Below are positions 1-10,002 of a stretch of 64,000 bases of DNA, piece after piece. Source of the stretch: Phymorhynchus buccinoides (lineage: Eukaryota; Mollusca; Gastropoda; Neogastropoda; Raphitomidae). Each line of letters opens with the position of its first letter. Position 1 is the stretch's first letter. Where the stretch lies: assembly GCA_017654935.2 (NCBI GenBank), contig CM065713.1, positions 22,143,539 to 22,207,538 on the forward strand, given 5' to 3'. The notes below the pieces were generated by a model that ran no database searches, was not told the DNA's origin, and saw only the letters and a program-made list of their open reading frames with translations. The translations under genes were made by a program, and so were the position numbers.

Positions 1-31
1 ACTTCTATCATTGATGGTACCGGGAGTATCG
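1..31 (+). CDS. SLC37-like transporter gene A, late exon (3' end only)
   Basis: The window opens inside an exon that reads TSIIDGTGSI plus one base of a Gly codon, then a perfect donor (GTAAGT at 32). Joined in phase 1 to the exon at 1522 it gives the conserved late segment of SLC37 sugar-phosphate exchangers, which precedes the 'GPLL.G.ISP.GW' helix. SLC37 proteins are 12-helix major-facilitator antiporters of the ER membrane that swap glucose-6-phosphate for inorganic phosphate. The phase match and the family motif make the call good despite only ten codons being visible. The 5' part of the exon is outside the window. Confidence 0.8.
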
Positions 32-44
32 GTAAGTATCTGAC

Positions 45-170
45 ACACGCATGCATACACATACACACATGCATGTTCACGCACACACACACGCACAAAC
101 GCATGCACACACATAGAGGCACACTCACTCACACACACACACAGGCACACTTCTAGTGTTCTATCTGTCA
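45..170. repeat. (CA)n-rich microsatellite in gene A intron
   Basis: Interrupted ACAC/CACG dinucleotide runs fill most of the first intron stretch. A second CA-rich block lies at 466-565. No coding signal is seen. Confidence 0.8.
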
Positions 171-394
171 TTTGTCACAGTCATTTTTTCCACCAACTGT
201 TTCCTCTCCTCTCCCTTTCCACTACGATTACTGTTGTCAGTATTTTGTACATGATTGTGGTATTGTGCTTGCGGATCATAATAATATTTATGTGTATTTT
301 GTCCATATATTTCATTGTAAATTGATTTTTTTGTTTACAGTTTTTACTTTTCATCTTGTTTGCTTCAGTTGTATTTCTTATTTATTTATGACGA

Positions 395-463
395 CAGGAT
401 GAAAAAAAGTTTTGTTTAGCTTATTCCTTTATCGTCATTAAAGATCATTTTGACTTGACTTGA
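395..463 (+). mobile_element. 3' end of a retroposon with short tandem tail
   Basis: An A-rich stretch leads into 'ATTAAAGATCATTTTGACTT' and a doubled TTGACTTGAC tail. Similar tails with doubled or tripled GACTTATGAC/TTTGACTTTGAC ends occur at 32931-32951 and 34690-34733. LINE families of the CR1/L2/jockey type often end in such short tandem tails instead of poly(A). The family is not determined. Confidence 0.4.
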
Positions 464-591
464 CACACGGGCACACTCACACACACACAAACCGGCAAGT
501 GCACACACACACAGGCACACTCGCACACATTTACACACACACACACACACACACACATGTGCTCGCACTCTCTTACACACTGATGCTGTTG

Positions 592-1510
592 TGGGATGTG
601 AACAGAGGGTAATGATGATTATGATAACGATGATGATAATGAAGAAGAATGATAAAGAAGATGATGATAATGACAGTGATGATGACAGTGGAGAAGATTA
701 TGATGATGATGACAACAATGAAGATGATGATAATGATGATGACAGTGATGATGACAGTGGAGAAGATTATGATGATGATGACAACAATGAAGATGATGAT
801 AATGATGATGATGATGATGACAGTGAAGAAGATTATGATGATGATGACAACAATGAAGATGATGATAATGATGATGATGATGACAGTGAAGAAGATTATG
901 ATGATGATGACGACAATGAAGATGATGATAATGATGATGATGATGATGACAGTGGAGAAGATTATGATGATGATGACAACAATGAAGATGATGATAATGA
1001 TGATGATGATGATGACAGTGAAGAAGATTATGATGATGATGACGACAATGAAGATGATGATAATGATGATGATGATGATGACAGTGGAGAAGATTATGAT
1101 GATGATGACGACAATGAAGATGATGATAATGATGATGACAGTGAAGAAGATTATGATGATGATGATGACAATGAAGAAGATTATGATAATAATGATGATG
1201 ATATAATGATGACGACAATGATGATGATGATTGGTGATGATGATGATAATGATGATGATGATAACAATGAAGAAGATGATGATAATGATGATGATGATAA
1301 CAACGATGATGATGACAATGATGATGATGATAATGATGATGATACCAATGAAGAAGATGATAATAATGACGATAATAATGATGATGATAATAATGACAAT
1401 GATGACGATAATAATGATGATGATGATAACGATGATGATACTGACAATGATGATGATGATAACAATGTTGATGAAGATGACAATGATGACGATAATGATG
1501 ATGATGATCT
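592..1510. repeat. GAT/GAC-rich micro-minisatellite abutting an exon
   Basis: About 900 bases of GAT/GAC/AAT triplets, organised in part of the block as units of roughly 60-70 bp that start around 'GAAGATTATGATGATGATGA'. Because the unit is built from triplets, frames stay open (an acidic run on +, His-rich on -). The + frame even runs into the SLC37 exon at 1522. This is intron: a splice acceptor at 1520-1521 separates the repeat from the exon, and the family has no Asp-rich insert here. Confidence 0.9.
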
Positions 1511-1521
1511 TTACGCCACAG

Positions 1522-1619
1522 GTGCAGCACTGGGCCCTCTCCTAACAGGATGGATCTCGCCCACTGGCTGGCAGAATGTCTTCTACATGCTGATTGGCGC
1601 TAACATTTGGGCTGCAGTG
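1522..1619 (+). CDS. SLC37-like transporter gene A, internal late exon
   Basis: Acceptor ...CGCCACAG, then 98 nt, then donor GTAAGA at 1620. Two bases complete the Gly started at base 31, followed by 32 codons: AALGPLLTGWISPTGW, then QNVFYMLIGANIWAAV. 'ISPTGW.NVFYML' is characteristic of SLC37A1/A2-type exchangers and forms one of the last transmembrane helices. Both exon phases fit the upstream exon at 1-31. The final exon (last helix tail and cytosolic C-terminus) was not recognised downstream. It may be short, or may lie beyond the repeats. The polypyrimidine tract is very short because the GAT repeat ends about 12 bases before the acceptor. The exon is intact, unlike most of gene B. Confidence 0.88.
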
Positions 1620-2042
1620 GTAAGATTGTATTGTGTGTGCGTGTGCTTCGTTCTTTAGTTTTACGTCTGTTCACCCGCAAGTGATATTAGACCCCCCCAA
1701 AAAAATAAAAATAAAATAAAACAAACGTGTGTGTAAATTAATTAAGCTTACAACAGATAGCTATTGAGGTGAGAGTGTGTGTGAATGCGTGAATGGTAGT
1801 GTTACATCTATTATGTATGTGTGTGTGTGCAGAACGCTCATTTAATTTTTGTGTGCGTTCTCACACTTTGTGCGCTCGCGCCAATGTGTGTCTTTTTTTG
1901 TGTGTGTGTTAGTGTTAGCGGAGGATTGAGTGTGAGTGCGCGTGCGTGTGTGTTTGTGTTTGTGTGTGCGTGCGTGCATATGTGTGTGTGTGTGTTGTCA
2001 TTGTTGTTTTTGTTGTTGCATGTTTTTGTTGTTCATGTAAGA
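1620..2042. other. Intron or 3' flank of gene A, TG-rich
   Basis: A-rich and TG-rich low-complexity sequence with scattered TGTGTG runs. No exon could be supported. Confidence 0.6.
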
Positions 2043-2125
2043 TATATTATTTTTGTGAAGCGCCTAGAGCCCCCACGGGAGATTAGGCGCTATAGAAATT
2101 ATCATTATTATTATAATTATTGCAT
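2043..2125 (+). mobile_element. L2/CR1-like 3' tail (GCGC..TATA..ATTATT)
   Basis: 'TGAAGCGCCTAGAGC' ... 'GGCGCTATAGAAATTATC' followed by an ATT repeat is the widespread 3' tail of L2/CR1-type LINEs and the SINEs that use them. Relatives in this window: 22275-22330, 59370-59440 and 63640-63710. Confidence 0.55.
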
Positions 2126-2139
2126 CGTTTCGTTTTGTA

Positions 2140-2262
2140 TTGTAATTATATGGCAATTAAAAAAAGACCTGGCCAGACCACGTCTCTGTGGCCCAGAAGC
2201 TCTTCGGAAGCCTGGAGGACCTGCAACATGCGGCCGGTGTCACGATAAATAAGTAGTCGTAT
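2140..2262. other. Unassigned moderately GC-rich segment
   Basis: A short stretch between 'GACCTGGCCAGACC' and 'CACGATAAATAAG' has a codon-like look in two frames but no motif I recognise. It follows gene A by about 550 bases, so a last exon is conceivable, but it does not resemble the SLC37 C-terminus. Confidence 0.2.
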
Positions 2263-2320
2263 GAAATATTTACCTCTGCGCATGCGCATTAGAACAGTTA
2301 CTTATCTCACGTGATTACTA

Positions 2321-2355
2321 CTAACCCTAACCCTAACCCTAACCCTATCCCTAAC
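2321..2355 (+). repeat. Interstitial telomeric repeat (CCCTAA)n
   Basis: About six CCCTAA units with one variant unit (CCCTAT) near the right end. The same variant occurs in the same penultimate position in the array at 21721-21766. TTAGGG is the usual molluscan/metazoan telomere unit. Confidence 0.9.
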
Positions 2356-2561
2356 GAAGTTGAAACAACGGAAAGAACCAAGAAATAGAGCAGGAGGGTG
2401 TAAATCTACATATTTGCAGAGAAATCGATGTACAAAGCCATGCACTTAGTTTCGTAATGATTCACAATGGCGGACAAACAAACGATTCTGATTGGCTATG
2501 CGGCTAGAGGTAAAAATACACTGCCACACCGGCCATATACAGGTGGAACGACTTGAATGAG

Positions 2562-3320
2562 TTAATAGGACAATGTGTCCTGACTCAGCATTATTAATAG
2601 GACAAATGTCCTGAACTTGCTGTTTTACACAGTGATGCAATAGGACAATGTGTCCTGACTCAGCATTATTAATAGGACAAATGTCCCGAACTTGCTGTTT
2701 TACACAGTGATGCAATAGGACAATGTGTCCTGACTCAGCATTATCAATAGGACAAATGTCCCGAACTTGCTGTTTTACACAGTGATGCAATGGGACAATG
2801 TGTCCTGACTCAGCATTATCAATAGGACAAATGTCCTGAACTTGCTGTTTTACACAGTGATGCAATAGGACAATGTGTCCTGACTCAGCATTATCAATAG
2901 GACAAATGTCCCGAACTTGCTGTTTTACACAGTGATGCAATGGGACAATGTGTCCTGACTCAGCATTATTAATAGGACAAATGTCCTGAACTTGCTGTTT
3001 TACACAGTGATGCAATAGGACAATGTGTCCTGACTCAGCATTATCAATAGGACAAATGTCCCGAACTTGCTGTTTTACACAGTGATGCAATAGGACAATG
3101 TGTCCTGACTCAGCATTATTAATAGGACAAATGTCCTGAACTTGCTGTTTTACACAGTGATGCAATAGGACAATGTGTCCTGACTCAGCATTATCAATAG
3201 GACAAATGTCCTGAACTTGCTGTTTTACACAGTGATGCAATAGGACAATGTGTCCTGACTCAGCATTATCAATAGGACAAATGTCCTGAACTTGCTGTTT
3301 TACACAGTGATGTAATAGGA
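2562..3320. repeat. 75-bp tandem array, about 10 copies
   Basis: 'TAGGACAATGTGTCC' recurs at exactly 75-bp spacing (2566, 2641, 2716, 2791 and so on). 75 is divisible by 3, so the minus strand keeps a 319-codon frame (2446-3405) of a 25-residue repeat. Differences between units are almost all transitions that change residues (Q/R, D/N, L/P), which does not look like protein constraint. Read as a non-coding satellite. Confidence 0.9.
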
Positions 3321-3469
3321 CAGCTCTCCCGTCAGGGCTCAGGACAATAGGACAGTTCAAAATTTCATAGGTTAATGTCTGGAAAATGACAGAAATGTGC
3401 ATCACTGTTTCATATCAAATTACGTTATTTATTTGATGATTTTGCATCACCATCGTGGGTTTATCTTTG

Positions 3470-3795
3470 CACTCCCCCCGTGGGGATACCGGGGGGTCTT
3501 TTGTATAAATAGTTCCCCCACCTTCTGGAAGTTCTGTGCTTGTAACTTCCTCTAATCTGTCACTCTCTTTGACTTTGACTTTTCCCTTTGCTTACTGTCA
3601 TCTACTATTTTTCTGTCTTACCGGTCCATTCTCCTGCCTTTTTTTCAAGAAACACTTTCAAAAAGATTTCCTTCAACCGAAGTCGGACTTGCTGGGCCTA
3701 AAAAATATTTCTTAGTTAGGTGCATAACGGCAGCATGACGCATCTGCGCTCATAATTGACAGGAAACTGTCTGAGTGATCGAAGAAGAAGATCTT
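3470..3795 (+). mobile_element. Rep-A dispersed element
   Basis: Starts near 'CCCCGTGGGGATACCGGGGG', passes 'ACCTTCTGGAAGTTCTGTGC' and 'CGAAGTCGGACTTGCTGGGC', and ends 'AGTGATCGAAGAAGAAG'. Other copies or pieces: 7983-8735 (-), 15830-16470 (-, split), 23575-23890 (-, variant 3' half), 41685-42030 (+), 42185-42475 (-), 43290-43333 (+, cut by the gap), 53515-53790 (+, variant 3' half) and 60430-60750 (+). Fixed length, a GAA tail and many copies suggest a SINE-like non-autonomous retroposon. I found no clear pol III boxes. Confidence 0.75.
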
Positions 3796-4567
3796 TTCAT
3801 AATTGTCGTTTTACAGCTTTGTTAGATGACAGCAGCTTGTCTTGATAGATCAACGGGTTAAGTCTGACGACGCATTGAAGTTTAACCAATTTTGAGTTCA
3901 CGTCTCTATGTCTTGCTCACAATGATATATATATCGTCGCTGTCGGAGTGTCCAATGCTAACCATGTACCTACACAATCAGTGATTTTACAGGAGCATCA
4001 AAAGACATGTCGTCATCTGCTACAGTGTCAATTCCCCATTTGATATACGCTTGACTCTTCTTCTTTACCGATGAGTAAACATGTGACATTAATGAATGAG
4101 AGTAGCGAGGGGAAGAAAAGAAAAAAAAAGATTAAAAAAAAAAAAAAAAAAAAAGGGGGGGGGGGGAAGGAAAAAAAAAGAAAAGTAAACATGTGACAAT
4201 AAAAGTTGCATTAACACCCAACATTTTCATAATAATTCAGTTGCACGATTGGTGCGTTGTTGTCACAATGGGAGATACGACAGCTGCCGCCAGTTACACG
4301 ATTAGCGTGACAGTTACACGCTTATCGCGTCAAAACCAGCGACAACCAGCCACATACACGATGATTTCCGCTGCATCACGTGACAAATTTGAGCATTTTC
4401 ATTGGTCGCAGACACAAGGTATTTATAGAAGACCCGTGTGAGGTCACTGGAAGGAGTTTCAGTGATAAATCTATTTTTTGTCAAATTGTGTAGATACACG
4501 GTTAGCGTCGGACAGCGACGATATAATCTCTTTACCCAGACATTGACCAGCGTTTCAATTTTATACT
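3796..4567. other. No gene seen; A- and G-homopolymer stretch
   Basis: AT-rich sequence with a poly(A)-poly(G) block at about 4110-4190 and a few inverted TACACG/CGTGTA words around 4290-4360 ('GTTACACGATTAGCGTGACA'). No coding signal or known element is recognised. Confidence 0.4.
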
Positions 4568-4768
4568 TATTGTGGCGGTACTATAGCCGATGAGGTTTAA
4601 CCGAGGCGTGGTTACTGCTACACCTATCTGTATTGTTAAAAAATCGAGGACTTTACTGGTGTTGCACTGCCTCCGGGCATTGCCTCCAGTATTATTCCCA
4701 CCATCTTTGTATCTACAAATGTCCCATATGTGTCTGTTCCAGACCGAGAGGACGTAAAACACCATTTT
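4568..4768 (+). mobile_element. Rep-D element copy
   Basis: From 'TGTGGCGGTACTATAGCCGA' to 'AGGACGTAAAACACCATTTT', matching the 13670-13874 copy nearly end to end. Related pieces: 17050-17095, 44881-45034, 47113-47300 and 55815-55960. Confidence 0.75.
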
Positions 4769-5008
4769 TCTTTCATTGACCAGCGTTTGTGTTCACCTGT
4801 TGTTGGTTTGTCTTTGTCTTTCAGCTTTTGTCTCGGGTCCTGGGTAAAGAAATGGTCAAGATGTGCTGCCGTCGCACACCCCTCCACGAAAACACTGAGG
4901 ACGCCGTAGCTGTGACACGAAGCGCTATTGAGCGCGAAGTGTAGAGAAGAACGCTCAAGTCTGCGATAGTTTTGGGAAGTGCGCCAATAGTTTTCGGGAC
5001 TTCGATGC

Positions 5009-5095
5009 GGTACAGTAGAACCTTCCGTATAAGACCTCCCATTATAAGACTCCCTCCCGCATAAGACCTACTTCTCTGAGACTTTGTAAGTATCA
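5009..5095. mobile_element. Fragment of pogo/Tigger-like MITE (family F)
   Basis: 'GTACAGTAGAACCTTCCGTA' plus the 'TAAGACCTACTTCTCTGAGA' block match the terminal and internal parts of the MITE at 8870-9338, in reverse internal orientation. Confidence 0.6.
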
Positions 5096-5342
5096 ACTCA
5101 TTCGCATCGCAACGATTTTGAATTATCAAAACAAAAATTGCAAATCACTCCAGCCATACACTCAAACAAAGCATACATAAACAAAAGGAGAAATGAAGGA
5201 AGATTACGGGTTTTTACTTCAGGTTTAGACATAGGGAAGTGGTAGTAGATCAGAATTTTTTTTATATAGAGACTTTATACAGAAAAACCTCTCCACAGTG
5301 TGTGTGTGTAGGTTGTTTTTTTACACTTTGAAACTGCGTATG

Positions 5343-5525
5343 ATTCCACTCTAGTTGGTTGGTTGGTTGGCTTACCCTGGCTAGAAGACTCCAGGGATCA
5401 TCCCAACAGCGAGAAGCACTTGAACACTAAGGTACAAATGTATCAGCTAGGGATGAGAACATTACGTGTGTGACCGTTTTTGATTACCCCGCCATGTGGG
5501 CAGCCACACTCAGTCTTCGGGGGAA
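5343..5525 (+). mobile_element. Rep-G dispersed repeat
   Basis: 'CTTACCCTGGCTAGAAGACT' through 'GATGAGAACATTACGTGTGT' to 'GATTACCCCGCCATG'. Copies at 49286-49440 and 52717-52890, with a reversed fragment at 60930-60990. Nature unknown. Confidence 0.6.
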
Positions 5526-6011
5526 TTCCACTCTAGTGATTATATTCTGCTCCTAGCAAAATCAGAAGGAAAAAAACCACAGCACCAAATCTTGTTGAGT
5601 GTGGAAAAAAAATGATAGTTTTTTGGGGGTGGGTTTTTGGGGGGCAAAATGAGAAGCAACCAGGAATGCTATCACATTCTTTTCTAGTTTATTGGAGCAC
5701 AAAAATGTGAGCAAAGCACTTTTCTTTTTTTCTTTTTTTCTTTTTTTGGGGGTACCTCCGCCAATACCATAATTATTTTGCTTGTCATTTGTAATACCTA
5801 CTTTGCCATGTTAGTTTGCTTGACTACTACTGCATGTCAACGGTTTTGACAGCAGAGATTGTTGTTTCTTTGGACGATAAGGCCATACTTTTTTTTTCCC
5901 CCAGACTGAGACCTCTGCGCATTATAATATGACTAACAATTTAGTAACAAATTATAACCTCCCCCCCCCCCCCACTCTCTGCCAATACCATATTTAGCAT
6001 GTCATTTGTAA

Positions 6012-6558
6012 TACAGACAAACCTCTATTTTAAGACTTCCAAAATGTCCGGAAAAATCGGTCGTAAATTGGAGGGGTTGTATGACGGAGGTTTTCACTGT
6101 AGAAAGAAAAAGTTCAGCACAGTTCATACTCTCTTCTTCATGCACACAAACAATGACATATTAAAACTGGATTTGGGTCTTTCCAACTCCATAGGATTGT
6201 GCAATCGATGTATTACAGTTTCACTTCGCCGACTTCTGTTAATCACCTCCACTCTCGTCCAAAGTCAGTGGTTTTCTTTTTCAAAGTCAGTGGTTTTCGT
6301 GCTTTTCCTACGCTTTCCGCCATCTTTTCTACAACAAGGGAAGCGACTCCGCTTTCAGGCCCTTGACCGTGGTTGTTTCCCTTTGCTCGAAGTCTATGCA
6401 GACGACAACAACGGTCGTAAAAACCAACAAAATGGCGGTCGTAAGTCGCGTTTTAGAGGAAGTCGTTTACATAGTAAAATGCATCTGTGCCAACAAATCC
6501 GGTCTCAAATGAGAGGTGGTCGCTTAACAGAGGGTCGTAAAATAGGGGTTTGTCTGTA
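6012..6558. mobile_element. TA-flanked MITE with 21-bp terminal inverted repeats
   Basis: The left end TACAGACAAACCTCTATTTT mirrors the right end, which reads AAAATAGGGGTTTGTCTGTA; the one mismatch is the C/G at position 14. A TA dinucleotide lies at each edge, as for pogo/Tigger (Tc1-mariner) elements. Inside are sub-terminal repeats ('GTCGTAAATTGGAGG', 'GGTCGTAAGTCGCG'). The 195-codon open frame across it (5999-6586) has no transposase motif and is taken as chance. Confidence 0.7.
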
Positions 6559-7982
6559 CTGGGTGTCAACGGTTTTCACAGCATAGATATTAGCGTGTCA
6601 TTTGTAATGCTTTGCTTCAACATTTGTCTGTTTGTTAGTACTGGGTGTCAACGGTTTTCACAGCATAGATATTAGCGAGTCATTTGTAATGCTTTGCCTA
6701 CAAACATTTTTGCTCATAAGGCAAATAATTCGACGGCAGAAAAGAGTTAATCAGACTGCTCTTCCTGTCATCAAGTTATCTTTCCTTACGGGAGAAAAAG
6801 GTTAAATTTACCTTTTTTTTAATGTCTTGTAAATACTGTCATTCTTTTTTTCTTTTTTAAGCTTGAAACCATTGTCTCTTAAAACGCTGTGCAATTGTGT
6901 ATTGGTGCTTTTAAAATACTTTGTTAATGCAAACTAATTGCTTTTTTTAATGTTCCTATTTCGCTATAGTACCTTACCGTTTGAAACTAAATTATTTGTA
7001 TTGCTTCACGGTTTTCATTTATTGCAAAAAACACAAAAATTATATTGCAATTCTGAATTCATGTTTGGAACAGTGTTTCTTAACATTATGCAATCTTAAA
7101 ATGAAATAAGCATTCTGCCATGTTTTTAAACACTTAAAAAATATATTGTATATATTTTGAACATAGAAGCGTTTTATATGAAAAAATACCCATAGGTTTG
7201 TTTTTTATGTGCATAATGTGCACTGGCCAGACTTGCTTTAAGTCCCTATCTGAAGGGGAAGGGTACTATAATCATTTGTATCTTTTTTTTATCGCTTTTG
7301 CCTGTCCATGCAATAGTTCATGAACCATTGTACAGAATTGCTTAAAATTGTGTAGTTTGGTATTTATATGTTGGCCTCTGCAACTAGGGTTATTAATGCC
7401 CTTGACAGTGAGAGTGAATCCCTTGTTGGTCAGTGCTGACAAGGGCATTCACTCTTGCAAAAGGCAGCCATTTAGTGGCCTCAAATAGGGTTATTGGGGA
7501 GAGTTATTCCCTTGTTTGGTCAGTGCTCAACCATCTTCCCCCACCCACCAAGGGAATTCACTCTTGCAAAAGGTGTTCTTTGCAGTAGCCAATACTCGAA
7601 GCTAATGTGTTGTGTTGAATAAGTTTAGTTGCAGAGAGCTTGTTGCTTTGTTTGGTGTCTTAAATATGATGTTTATTTTAGTTGTGTGTGTGTGTGTGTG
7701 TGCGTGCTTGCGTGTGTATGTATGTGCTTGGTATAATCCGATCTATGCATATATGTCTTCTTCTTTTTTGTTGGTCGACCCATCTTATGCGGCCGGCGTT
7801 GCTCCCACGCCATTCACTCCGAGTCGCAACTCGGGCAAAATCCTCAATGTCGCCCCTAAGGGAAGACAATCTGATGACTGAAAGAGCAGCGCGTTTCTCT
7901 CTTTTCTGTCATCAAATGATCTCCCTTTATGGGCGAAATTGTGGATGTGACCCCAACTCGCGGACACAGCCTGGTTTGTCAG
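6559..7982. other. AT-rich stretch, mostly unassigned
   Basis: A duplicated block of about 80 bp ('GTCAACGGTTTTCACAGCAT' at 6566 and 6647) is followed by AT-rich sequence. A reversed piece of the SINE core also seen at 41350-41400 lies at 7213-7265. A doubled 'AGGGTTATT...CACTCTTGCAAAAGG' unit spans 7386-7580 (related copy 49735-49830), and a TG repeat lies at 7684-7725. No gene seen. Confidence 0.5.
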
Positions 7983-8735
7983 TTGTTATCTTCTTCTTCG
8001 ATCGCTCAAGACAGTTTCCTGTCAATTTTGAGCGTAGAATCGTCATGCTGCCATTACGCGCCTAACTAAGAAATAGGCCCAGCAAGTCCGACTTCGGCTG
8101 GAGGAAATGGTTTTTTAAAGTGTTTCGTGAAAAAAGGCAGGAGAATGGACCCGTAAGGCAGAAAGATAGTAGATGACAGTAAGCAAAGGGGAAAAGGCAG
8201 AGTCAAAGAGTGACAGATTAGAGGATGTTACGAGCACAGAACTTCCAGAAGGTGGGGGAACTGTTTATGCCGTAATTATCTTTTGCATCCCCCATCATCC
8301 TCATGTCTATTTCATATTCTGAATGTAGATGTAATTTTTTTCTCTCTTTTTTTCCTTCTCTCTTTCCATTTTATTCATATATCTTATTGTTTATATTCTC
8401 TGTTTTGTGTATTTCACAAAGTTTGGATTGATCTTTTTTCTTATTTGCATTGGTTTCCTGATGTATATTTCACGAAGGATTTGAAATGTACCTTTCTTTA
8501 TCAATGTTTTCTTTGATAATGTTTAGATTAACCTGTTTAGTCTTGTACTTGCTAGCCGCCATTCAAAAATCCATGCATAGTACGTTGGCACAGTATAAGC
8601 TTTAAGCTTGTTGTTGCCGTTATGCTTGCTTAACATGTGTGTAATGTACGTTTTGATAAATAAAAAACCATTTAAACCAACTGTTTATGCAAAAGACCCC
8701 CCAGTATCCCCTCGGGGGGGGGGGGGGAGTCAGTT
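7983..8735 (-). mobile_element. Rep-A, minus copy, split by a nested insertion
   Basis: The reversed GAA tail end lies near 7990, and the body runs to 'CTTCCAGAAGGTGGGGGAAC' at 8259. The element resumes at 8679 and ends with the 'GACCCCCCAGTATCCCCTCG' terminus. The gap in the element is exactly the insertion at 8271-8678. Confidence 0.8.
8271..8678 (+). mobile_element. 408-bp retroposon inserted into Rep-A
   Basis: Flanked by a perfect 12-bp duplication AACTGTTTATGC (8259-8270 and 8679-8690), present once in intact Rep-A copies. The insert ends 'GATAAATAAAAAACCATTTA', with an AATAAA signal close to its 3' end. It looks like a 5'-truncated LINE or retrotransposed 3' UTR. No coding motif was recognised. 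Confidence 0.8.
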
Positions 8736-8869
8736 GTTATTATGCGCCGTAAGTATGTTCGGCGATACTGTTCAACGTGCTGAATATGAATGGCGTGTTT
8801 CTTGAGATTGTGTAGTTATGCAGCGCGATTAGAACGCATGGTGCTGATTGGTTATGTATTTTGTATAGA

Positions 8870-9338
8870 TACAGTGGAACCTCCTTTAAAAGACCTTCAA
8901 AAATCATCATAAATGAGGTCTTATAAGGAAGGAGTCTTATAAGGGGGGTTATTTTAATACTTACAAAGAAGGGCAATGTATCAGAGAAGTAGGTCTTATA
9001 AGGGAGGAGTCTTATAAGGGGGGTGATTTTAACACTTACAAAGAAGGGCAATGTCTCAGAGAAGTAGGTCTTATAAGGGAGGAGTCTTATAAGGGGGGTG
9101 ATTTTAATACTTACAAAGAAGGGCAATGTCTCAGAGAAGTAGGTCTTATCTTATAAGGGGGGTAATTTTAACTGTTACAAATAAGGGCAATGTCTCAGAG
9201 AAGTAGGTCTTATAAGGGAGGGAGTCTTATAAGGGGGGTGATTTTAACACTTACAAAGAAAGGCAATGTCTCAGAGAAGTAGGTCTTATATGGGAGGGAG
9301 TCTTATAATGGGAGGTCCTTAAGGGAGGTTCCACTGTA
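8870..9338. mobile_element. Pogo/Tigger-like MITE (family F) with amplified interior
   Basis: Ends TACAGTGGAACCTCCTTTAA and ...TTAAGGGAGGTTCCACTGTA are inverted and carry TA at the edges, as in Tc1/mariner-pogo elements. The interior is an array of about five 80-95 bp units containing 'AGGTCTTATAAGGGAGGAGT' and 'GAAGGGCAATGTCTCAGAGA'. Other copies: 44708-45067 and 55144-55309. Minus-strand frames through the array are repeat artefacts. Confidence 0.8.
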
Positions 9339-10000
9339 TCTTTTAGTAGTTGTGATAGCATTTTTTGTAGAATTGTAGTTGGTTTAAACAACTTTATTTA
9401 CACAATTTGATGCAAATACAAAAATATCTCAGCGCAAGAGCACAACAAGCTAAAGCTTATGGGCGTACTCAACACATTTATAAATTACAAAAGAACAGCT
9501 GCATAATCAATTAACAAAAATCATCATGGAAAAAAGCATTTAACAAATAAGGCAATAAATAATATGGAAAAAAGTAAACGTACAAAGGTACAACATTTAC
9601 AAACACACGTGTAAGAATAAATGTAAACGAAAAAGAATTGTAGTTGACGCCGTGGTGTGTTTGATTTTTCAGCAGTAAGGTTTTAAAGTGTTGTCTCAAA
9701 GAACAAATAATTGAACATGATAACTTTTTTTTCTTTATTAGTTTTTTTGTTGGTATTTTTTTTGGTGTTTTTTTTACACCATTTTATGTATTGTTGTTTT
9801 GAATGATGGTGTTTATAAAAAAAAATAATGTACTCCCATTTGAAAGAATGAAACCAACGTGACAGTGTGCTGTGTGGGTTTTTTTGTGTGTATTAAGTTT
9901 CATAATTATATTGCATACGACTTAGTGGGCATTGCTAATAATGTGTATCCATGACATGATTTAAGTCACACAAAAAGTAGTGTTCAATATTGATTTTAAT
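9339..10000. other. AT-rich spacer with a reversed retroposon tail
   Basis: 'AACAACTTTATTTACACAAT' at about 9388 resembles the reversed 3' end of a poly(A)-signal-bearing retroposon (compare 12805 and 40268). The rest is T-rich sequence without a gene. Confidence 0.35.
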
Positions 10001-10002
10001 GA

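Noticed and set aside
591..1658. 355-codon acidic ORF running into the SLC37 exon
   Set aside because: It is a GAT/GAC microsatellite in frame by chance. A splice acceptor at 1520-1521 and exon phase separate it from the real exon.
2562..3320. CRISPR-like regular repeats
   Set aside because: The units are contiguous with no unique spacers, and this is animal DNA.
5999..6586. 195-codon ORF
   Set aside because: Lies across a TA-flanked MITE and uses its terminal repeats; no transposase or other motif.
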